In this document: piece by piece, positions 62,162 through 64,000 of the stretch | Position numbering within the stretch: the first letter of the stretch is position 1 | Layout: the number at the start of each line of letters is the position of its first letter | Source of the DNA: Alphaproteobacteria bacterium | GTDB lineage: Bacteria > Pseudomonadota > Alphaproteobacteria > Acetobacterales > Acetobacteraceae | DNA length: 64,000 nt | Assembly: GCA_026400815.1 (NCBI GenBank) | Contig: JAPLOI010000056.1 | Location: forward strand, 1 to 64,000 | Reading direction: 5' to 3' | Program-made: the position numbers and the translations under genes | Notes under the pieces: generated by a model | Database searches by the model: none | The model's input: the letters and a program-made list of their open reading frames with translations, nothing else | Told to the model about the DNA's origin: nothing

Positions 62162-64000
62162 ATGAAGATGACATCGACGCAGCAGCGCGTATTCGCTGCC
62201 GCCATCGCCGTTGCGGTATGGGGCGCTGCCTCCTCCGCACAGGCACAGACCATCGTGAACCTGACCAACCTCGACCCGACGGCTATTACGGGTTACGGGC
62301 AGGGATTTGCCACCACTACTGCTACAACCACGAACGCCAACACGAACCTGGACCTGTTGAACTCCACCACGGCGCTGTCCAATGGCGGGCTGTTCCCTGG
62401 CGCGGTGAGCAACCAGAGCCAGGCCGCCTACAACCAGCTGAACACGATCGGCATCAACGCCAACGGGACCGTGAGCCCGGTGGTGCTGGGCAACCAGACC
62501 CCGGTCGCTGGCTCGCCGAACCAGGTGCAGATCAACACGATCACCTCGGCCTATAACGGGTCGTTCACAGGGCCAACGGTAGGCGTGACACCCGCGCTCC
62601 CCACCAAGATCAACGGCGCGTCTTCGACCACCATCAACAACATCAACGCCGCGATCTCCAGCGCGGTGAACCCGATCGTGGGCGGCCTGAACAACGGCCC
62701 CTGGACCGGCGGCTACGGCGGTGCGGCCAGCGGTGCGTCCGTTACGGCCAACCAGGTTGGCGTGAACACGATCAACGGCGTGGGCGCGGCCTTCGCCGAT
62801 GGCACCAACATCTCGCTGAGCCAGCTTCCCGGTGCGCCCACCCCTGGTGCGTCCACGGGTACCTCTGTTGGCACCAACCCGACGATCCAGGGCGGTTCGC
62901 TCAACATGAGCACCACCAACACCCTGCTCGCCTACTCCACGGCCGGGACCGTTGGCATCAACGGCAACAACGGCGTGGACAGCAAGGGCGCCGCGGTTCG
63001 TGGCAACCAGTCGGCGGCGAACACGTTCAACGCCTCCACCCTGATGGGCACCAACCTTTCCGTGGGTGCGCAGCAGCTGGCCGATGGCCTGAACGCCTAC
63101 CAGTCTGGCGTCGCTTCGATCAACCGCGCCTTGGCCTATTCCCCGGGCAACCAGGCCGCCAACATCGATCCGTCGGTGACCAACCTGAACCAGACCGCTT
63201 CGGTGGGGATGAACGCCCTTAACCTGCAGCAGTCTGGCACGAAGGCGACCGAGACCACCCTGTCTGGCCTGCAGACCGTCGGCTACAACACCATCGGGGC
63301 GGGCCTCACGACCTCGGCTGGTGGGGTCACACCTGCGACGACCAACTCCGCCCCGATCGCCGTCACCACCAACCAGATCGTGGCTTCCACGGTTTCGACG
63401 GGCGGCTTCATGCCGACCCCCCCCGCTGGCACTGGTGCAACGGCTGCCTTAATCGCAGCCTCTGCCGCTGCCAATGCAGCTGCCGACTGGGCCGGCTTCG
63501 CCCGCACCACCGCCGAGGGCATGCCGACCCCGGGTTCGGCCGCGATCAGCGGCGTGAGCGCGCAGAACGGCTCTGCCTTCCTGGCGGGGGCGGGCACTAG
63601 CACCGCCTTTTTCAACCCGAACGTGACCGGCGCCACCAACCCCTACACCGCGCTGAACGCTGGCACGGTGGAAGTGGCGAATGCCGCGCAGGCCGTGAAC
63701 CTCACGAACAATACTGTGTCGGCCGGTAGCGCCGCCAACCCGATGAACGTGACGTTCGGGCCGGCTGGCTTCGAGCAGCGCACGGGCACCGTTGGGATCG
63801 CCAGCAACAATGCGGGTAGCCAGACCAGCGGTCTGACCACCGGCCTTGGTTCCGACGTGAGGTCGCCGGGTGGCCTCAGCAACGCGCAGGCGCTGACGGG
63901 CGTTGGCTCTTCCAGCATCAGCGCGCTGGACCAGAGCTTCCAGACGGCGAACAACACGTTCCAGGGCAGCGGCAACGTGAGTGGCTCGATGTCGCAGCTT
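62162..64000 (+). CDS. Large secreted Asn/Thr/Gly-rich protein, HfaD-like candidate (cut by window end)
   Basis: An open frame of 613 codons that continues beyond the window. A signal peptide (RVFAAAIAVAVWGAASSAQA) is followed by polar sequence with recurring elements: NQVGVNTINGVG, NQVQINTITSAYNG, YNQLNTIGINANGTV and GLQTVGYNTIGAGL, plus GNQ and NQ at regular intervals. The spacing of N and Q on short beta-type strands recalls curlin and HfaA/HfaD amyloid repeats, though I cannot define an exact period. It follows the Gly-rich gene by 78 bases with AGAGG before ATG 62162. Probably the main adhesin or fibre subunit of the cluster. Confidence 0.75.
   Translation, partial: MKMTSTQQRVFAAAIAVAVWGAASSAQAQTIVNLTNLDPTAITGYGQGFATTTATTTNANTNLDLLNSTTALSNGGLFPGAVSNQSQAAYNQLNTIGINANGTVSPVVLGNQTPVAGSPNQVQINTITSAYNGSFTGPTVGVTPALPTKINGASSTTINNINAAISSAVNPIVGGLNNGPWTGGYGGAASGASVTANQVGVNTINGVGAAFADGTNISLSQLPGAPTPGASTGTSVGTNPTIQGGSLNMSTTNTLLAYSTAGTVGINGNNGVDSKGAAVRGNQSAANTFNASTLMGTNLSVGAQQLADGLNAYQSGVASINRALAYSPGNQAANIDPSVTNLNQTASVGMNALNLQQSGTKATETTLSGLQTVGYNTIGAGLTTSAGGVTPATTNSAPIAVTTNQIVASTVSTGGFMPTPPAGTGATAALIAASAAANAAADWAGFARTTAEGMPTPGSAAISGVSAQNGSAFLAGAGTSTAFFNPNVTGATNPYTALNAGTVEVANAAQAVNLTNNTVSAGSAANPMNVTFGPAGFEQRTGTVGIASNNAGSQTSGLTTGLGSDVRSPGGLSNAQALTGVGSSSISALDQSFQTANNTFQGSGNVSGSMSQL

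Overview
The window comes from a high-GC alphaproteobacterium, most likely a member of the Acetobacteraceae. This rests on alphaproteobacterial gene orders (rpsF-rpsR-rplI; dnaB-alr followed by an Mla-type permease and ATPase; psd-pssA), a DUF2842 protein, a cytochrome c'/b561 pair and an HfaB-type CsgG protein. The family placement is inference; no rRNA gene is present.

Layout. 0-1 kb: an IS5-like transposase in two frames. 1-9 kb: a CitE-like lyase with a phosphate acyltransferase, a holin fused to a GH108 muramidase, a creatininase-family hydrolase with a DOPA-dioxygenase-like protein, psd-pssA, and a LysM protein. 9-18 kb: cytochrome b561/c', a LOG-family protein, tRNA-Pro(CGG), apt, then an MlrC protease with a SolA-like oxidase, an MFS carrier and a GST. 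18-28.5 kb: a HerA-like ATPase, a two-component system, and a 1947-residue secreted protein. 28.5-34.6 kb (minus): rpsF-rpsR-rplI, a glycosyltransferase remnant, and dnaB-alr-mlaE-mlaF. 34.8-40.5 kb: a lipoprotein, an SDR, yicC-gmk, an AEC carrier and small metabolic genes. 40.5-47.4 kb (minus): a complete peptide ABC importer translationally coupled to a CocE/NonD hydrolase. 47.5-54.9 kb: an MFS carrier, a second two-component system with PepSY and glycine-rich partners, argG, DUF1993, and an L-threonate-dehydrogenase-like gene. 54.9-56.6 kb: a decayed, lower-GC stretch with a serine-recombinase remnant. 56.6-64 kb: a co-directional surface-structure cluster running off the window end.

Two systems stand out. 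First, one polypeptide (22589-28432) joins a seven-repeat FG-GAP propeller like integrin alpha, RTX repeats, an integrin-beta-I-like domain that keeps the MIDAS/ADMIDAS/LIMBS acidic residues, three Calx-beta domains and an RTX C-terminus. It lies directly behind a two-component system and has a GTCAG-N6-GTCAG site in its leader; the same site recurs beside the second two-component system. Second, the cluster at 56632-64000 encodes an HfaB/CsgG outer-membrane channel with a long proline-rich tail, an OmpA-type lipoprotein, an IalB-domain protein and at least three secreted low-complexity proteins. It looks like an Hfa-like, possibly amyloid, adhesin export system.

The chromosome also carries a family of AT-rich twin-palindrome repeats (three copies, both orientations) and several GC-rich palindromes that lie between genes.
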